Shown in pieces: positions 29,151-33,419 of a stretch of 33,419 bases of DNA (position 1 is its first letter; each line of letters begins with the position of its first letter). The notes beneath the pieces were generated by a model. That model was not told the origin of the DNA. It ran no database searches and was given only the letters and a program-made list of their open reading frames with translations. Position numbers and translations under genes: made by a program. Location: positions 1-33,419 of the forward strand of contig JAIERY010000107.1 in the NCBI GenBank assembly GCA_019746425.1, read 5' to 3'. This DNA is from Cytophagaceae bacterium. Lineage in GTDB: Bacteria; Bacteroidota; Bacteroidia; Cytophagales; Cytophagaceae.

Positions 29151-32100
29151 TTAATCCAGCCCCACCATTATAAACGCGCCCCAGTAAATAGGATCCTTAT
29201 ATTTTTCTTTCACGGCTTTCTTCGCCTCTATGAAAGCTTTTCTCTTGTCTCCCGTAGCAATCCAGTTTTTGTAGAAGGTAGTCATCAATTCCTGGGTCAC
29301 TTCGTCATTTACCTTAAACAAACTCATTACAATGGTATGCGCTCCGGCCACCAGGAATGATCTCTGCAATCCATATACCCCTTCGCCTAATTGCACCTTT
29401 CCTAATCCCGTCTCACAGGCACTGAGCACTACCAGGTCGCAATTATCAAAATTGAGGTTCATTGCTTCATAAGCAGTAAGCACACCATCTGCAGCATTAA
29501 ATTCATGCACGCTATTATTTTTAATAAGATACCCGGCATCTTTCAATAAAAGACCTGAACGCAGCAGCGGTGTTTGTACGGCCCTGTTTTTATTGATACC
29601 ATCCATATCTGCTCCCTGCTTTACATCTTCCAGGAAGAAGCCGTGTGTGGCAATATGAAATACCTTAATACCCGAAAGTTCTTTGACTTTTCTTTCGGTA
29701 GCATCTTTGTTAAAATAAGCTTCGCTGGTCCAGCCGCTTTTTTGCAACAATTCAAAAAGATCTCTCACCTCTTTCTCTGCACCCGGCAATTGAGAAACTT
29801 TATTGCTGCCGTCGCCGCTTCTTTCTAAAATCACATCAATATTAACAGAATCATTTTTTGCAAAGTCAGATGAATAATAATCGGGATTTCCCAAAAGCAC
29901 TATTTTGTTGTTTTTATTGTCATTGAATTCTTTCTTCTTTCTGGCTTTTTCCAGGGCAGCTTTTCTTCCTATCAGATCCCTGGTATTGCTTACAAGCACT
30001 ATTTCATTTTTATCCAGCACATATGTATTATCTGCTGCCATCAAAGTTTCCAGGTTGATCTGGTTGTATACTCCTTCCGGTGAAATAAAGACTTTCGCAT
30101 TGTCTTTTACAAAAGGTTTTATCGGCTTCCAGAAATTATCATACGAGTTCTTATCCTGAATTCTGAATTTCATGGCATTACGATAATACTTAAGGGATTT
30201 CTCCTCCAGGTCTTTCCCGTTCTCTATCAGCACCAGGCCGGGATTAGATCTTGTTTCAGCGCTGATGATCAAGGCAGCATACATTACAGTATCCGTGTAG
30301 CTTTTATTAAAATAACGGAAACGGATAATTTCAATTGCTACTTCATTCTCCAGTAAGTTCTTTTTAATTTCTCTCCAGTCGAAAGTCTCTTTTTTACGGA
30401 AGTTTTCAGCAAACAATTCAGATTTATCACTGAGTTCTTTTTCCAGGTTTTCAATCTCACCTTCCAGTGCTTTTAAATCGATTCCTCCTTCTTTTCTTTG
30501 CTCTGCAGTCATGGAAATAGCGGAAGTAAGAAATTCTTTTTTGGCCAGCCAGTCTTCAAACTTCTTGATCAGCTCAGTGTCATTGCTGGCCATAATCCTT
30601 TGTCTTACTTTAATAGAGGAACTTAGTAACAAAGCTTTAGTCGATAAAGCAAAATTGTATACATTCGACACTAGTTCAGGGTTATCTTTCTGAAGCTTTA
30701 CCGCGAGGGTGTTATAAAACTCAAAATCCTTCTGCATTTTACTCCACACTTTAGTTTTCTCTCTTTCAGAAAGAGAAGGGAAATAATTCTGAATATAAGA
30801 CAAGTGAGCCGTAGTCACTGTGTTAAGATTTCTTACTGCATCTTTATACTCGGCTAGGATATAATTCATTTGTCCTATTCTACCTACAGCTTCCAGATAA
30901 CCGGGATGAGCCTCATTGTCAAATACTCTTAAAAAAATATTCTTTGCATCAGTATAATTTTCTTTTGCTTCTGTGAAAGAGCCGCGCTTGTATGCCGCAT
31001 TGCCCTTCATAAATAAATTCTCTGCATTGTGAATATTGTATTCGCCAAATTTCTTTTTCCAGATCTGATTGGCCTGAACAAGCAGCTTTTCCGCTTCATC
31101 AACCCTGTTTGTTTCCAGATAAAACTGTGCAAGATTGGTCAGAATACTTGCATAGTTCGGATGATTCTCTCCTACATTATTTTTAGCTATTTTTAAGGCT
31201 TCCTTTAAAATAGATTCTACTTTTTCCAGGTTTGCATTATTATAATATTTGATCAAAGCGATATTATTTAATGCCAGCGCTACCTGAATATGCTGGGGAC
31301 CATATTGATGTTTTTTAATCTTAAGGGCTTTTTCAGAGGCTTCCTCTGCTTTCTCATAATCACCGATGGAAGCATAAATATTTCCTAGCAAAGTAAGACT
31401 CTCTGCAAACTTTATGGAAGTATCTCCGAAAATACCGATACTGATCTGTGCGGCACGCTTCGCTAATTTTTCTGATTCTATGTAATTTCCGGTAATGAGG
31501 TAAAGATGACTAAGCTGATTCAATGGAGTCACCAGGGTTCTGTGCTCTTTGCCGTATTTAGTTTCCTTAAGAGCAATGGATTCTTTCAAATTCACTTCTG
31601 TCTCCCTATACTTGCCTATTTCTATATTATAGGTTGCAAGTTCATCGATTGCGTCAGTTAGTCTCAACTGGTCACTTAATCCGCCTTGTTTTGAAATGGC
31701 TTTATTGATAACCTTACGCGCTTCATAATATTCTCCCTGAATAATATACAACCTCGCATAGGTCATCAAGGCATGAGAATAATCCTTTGCATCTTTTTCT
31801 GTACTCTTCTCCTTAAAAATTTCAGCTGCCTTACTAAGATTTTTTTCTGCATCAGCATACCTTCCCAGATCAATATATACATTGGCTATTCTTTCCAGAG
31901 CGGTAGCATATTTAGGAGAATTTTCCCCGTAATTCTTTTTTACATCTGCCAATGCATTTTCAAGATTTGTCAGCGCCTTTTCAAACCTGTCAGTGTATTC
32001 ATATAAGGCAGCATAGTTATATACATAATTAATATAATTTTTATCCCTATGTTCCAGCTGGGGTTCTATGCTTTTTAAGGAAGCATCGTAGATCTCTTCT

Positions 32101-33419
32101 GCTTTTTTGAATTTACTGGAGTACTGTACATGATAATTGGCAAGCTGCAGTTTAGCCAAATGATATACAGGCGCTTTTTCTCCATGCAAAGCCTTTTTTA
32201 TTTCTATGATTTGTTCCAGGGATTTTTCCGCTTTGTCAAACTGATCAGAATTAATACCTATCTGGTACAATAGCTCTAAAGCCTGAATTCTGTATGGATG
32301 ATTTTTAGGAAAATAATCAGGGTCGTTCAACACTTCCATCACACGGTTTTCGGCTTTTTTGTAATTTTTGGTGAAGAGATATCCTTCCGCTTCCATCAAT
32401 AAATCTTTAGCGTAATAAGGGCTTTTAGTTCCATAATATCTGGTTACCCTCACTTCATATATCTTTTCTCTCTTTTTGGCCTGTGTGTCGTAGCTAAGTC
32501 TTTTTTGTGCTCTTACCCTGTTTTCCTGAATTCTGATAGCTTGCTTACTCACGGGCCTGTAACGTACTCCCTTAGTGGCGACAACACTTTTGGCTGCACG
32601 TTGAAATCGGTCATTAGCTTCTGAAAATCTTTCCAAACCTTCGCTGTACAATCCCTCCTGATACACATGTTCTACCCAGGCAACATCCTTACGACTGAGT
32701 TTACCTTTTACATAATCTCCATTGGCTTTAATAAGAGAATCTGCCTTGAGGAAATTATAATTTTTTAAAGCAATTAAACCATATAAATTTTCTGCCTCTG
32801 CAGCAGCCCTGGCTCTGCTATCTACTTCCGTAGATTTTAATTTGGTGTATTTGGTTTTACCTTTCGCATCTATATATGGTTCTTTATTAACTACTCTTGA
32901 TTTTTTAAATACAATAACTTCTTTAATTAAATTTTCCGCTTTTAATAAATATCCCTGCCCATAATAAGTCCTGGCCTGCTTATATTTAAGCTCATTAACC
33001 AGAACAGAATCTTTTACTTTTACTTCGCTTATTAACTTAATTCCTTTTTCAATCGTTTCCTCGGCCTTTCCAAAATCACCATATTGCATATACGCTTCTG
33101 TAATTTCTCCTATAGCTTTCAGATAATCTTCACTATTCTCCTTACTTGATTTATTTAATGTGCTCACTGCAAGAGCGATTTTATTTTCATACTCAGCATA
33201 TTTTCCAAGTCCCTCAAATATCTTTGCCAATTGTGCAAGGGCACGTGCAAGAACAGGGCTTTCACTGCCCATCTTTTTTTCAATTTTCTTTACCAGCGCT
33301 TCGCTTTTTTTAACAACAACTTTATAGTCACCTTTAACATATTCTTTTTCAATTTTTAAAAATTCTGCTTCCCAGACAATTGGCTTTTCTGCAGCAAGTG
33401 CATGTTGAGAAATGAAGAA
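29151..33419 (-). CDS. Large TPR-repeat CHAT-domain (caspase-like) protein, N-terminus off the right edge
   Basis: Many TPR repeats (HPNYASILTNLAQFYLETNRVDEAEKLLVQA etc.), CHAT domain with SQLPGAEKEVRDLFELL, HIATHGFF (His codon 29643-29645), LVVLSACETGLGKVQLGEGVYGLQRSFLVAGAHTIVMSLFKVND (Cys codon 29415-29417). The frame stays open past the listed Met (33272) to base 33419: FFISQHALAAEKPIVWEAEF... Confidence 0.95.
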   Translation of the reverse strand, partial: FFISQHALAAEKPIVWEAEFLKIEKEYVKGDYKVVVKKSEALVKKIEKKMGSESPVLARALAQLAKIFEGLGKYAEYENKIALAVSTLNKSSKENSEDYLKAIGEITEAYMQYGDFGKAEETIEKGIKLISEVKVKDSVLVNELKYKQARTYYGQGYLLKAENLIKEVIVFKKSRVVNKEPYIDAKGKTKYTKLKSTEVDSRARAAAEAENLYGLIALKNYNFLKADSLIKANGDYVKGKLSRKDVAWVEHVYQEGLYSEGLERFSEANDRFQRAAKSVVATKGVRYRPVSKQAIRIQENRVRAQKRLSYDTQAKKREKIYEVRVTRYYGTKSPYYAKDLLMEAEGYLFTKNYKKAENRVMEVLNDPDYFPKNHPYRIQALELLYQIGINSDQFDKAEKSLEQIIEIKKALHGEKAPVYHLAKLQLANYHVQYSSKFKKAEEIYDASLKSIEPQLEHRDKNYINYVYNYAALYEYTDRFEKALTNLENALADVKKNYGENSPKYATALERIANVYIDLGRYADAEKNLSKAAEIFKEKSTEKDAKDYSHALMTYARLYIIQGEYYEARKVINKAISKQGGLSDQLRLTDAIDELATYNIEIGKYRETEVNLKESIALKETKYGKEHRTLVTPLNQLSHLYLITGNYIESEKLAKRAAQISIGIFGDTSIKFAESLTLLGNIYASIGDYEKAEEASEKALKIKKHQYGPQHIQVALALNNIALIKYYNNANLEKVESILKEALKIAKNNVGENHPNYASILTNLAQFYLETNRVDEAEKLLVQANQIWKKKFGEYNIHNAENLFMKGNAAYKRGSFTEAKENYTDAKNIFLRVFDNEAHPGYLEAVGRIGQMNYILAEYKDAVRNLNTVTTAHLSYIQNYFPSLSEREKTKVWSKMQKDFEFYNTLAVKLQKDNPELVSNVYNFALSTKALLLSSSIKVRQRIMASNDTELIKKFEDWLAKKEFLTSAISMTAEQRKEGGIDLKALEGEIENLEKELSDKSELFAENFRKKETFDWREIKKNLLENEVAIEIIRFRYFNKSYTDTVMYAALIISAETRSNPGLVLIENGKDLEEKSLKYYRNAMKFRIQDKNSYDNFWKPIKPFVKDNAKVFISPEGVYNQINLETLMAADNTYVLDKNEIVLVSNTRDLIGRKAALEKARKKKEFNDNKNNKIVLLGNPDYYSSDFAKNDSVNIDVILERSGDGSNKVSQLPGAEKEVRDLFELLQKSGWTSEAYFNKDATERKVKELSGIKVFHIATHGFFLEDVKQGADMDGINKNRAVQTPLLRSGLLLKDAGYLIKNNSVHEFNAADGVLTAYEAMNLNFDNCDLVVLSACETGLGKVQLGEGVYGLQRSFLVAGAHTIVMSLFKVNDEVTQELMTTFYKNWIATGDKRKAFIEAKKAVKEKYKDPIYWGAFIMVGLD

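Noticed and set aside
29151-33419. TPR-CHAT as part of a type III-E CRISPR (Craspase-like) system
   Set aside because: No CRISPR array, gRAMP/Cas7-11-like ORF or cas1/cas2 in the window; this TPR-CHAT is far larger and appears exported.

Overview
This is a ~33.4 kb chromosomal window from a Bacteroidota, probably Cytophagales-like, judging from protein character and the conserved bamD-rpoZ-coaBC-DUF4835-recN order. Most of it is housekeeping: dnaA, both methylmalonyl-CoA mutase subunits plus a distant meaB, fabI, recN, coaBC, rpoZ, bamD, an OstA/LptA-like gene, tilS, mdh, an NhaC-type antiporter, a hotdog thioesterase and phenylalanine 4-hydroxylase. Two parts stand out. (1) At the right end (26.3-33.4 kb) there is a stand-alone CHASE2 sensor with no output domain, a secreted FecR-like/TPR protein, a small membrane protein split by a T6-tract frameshift, and a very large TPR-CHAT (caspase-like) protein that looks exported and runs off the window edge. 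This is the best candidate for an undescribed system. (2) At the left end (0.4-2.7 kb) there is a decaying island: a split ORF, an archaemetzincin pseudogene whose CX4CXMX17CXXC motif is restored by a single-base correction, a frameshifted zinc-ribbon-type gene, and a dense cluster of palindromic elements up to the dnaA terminator. I saw no CRISPR array, tRNA, rRNA, transposase or convincing oriC. All family calls come from reading motifs; no database search was run.
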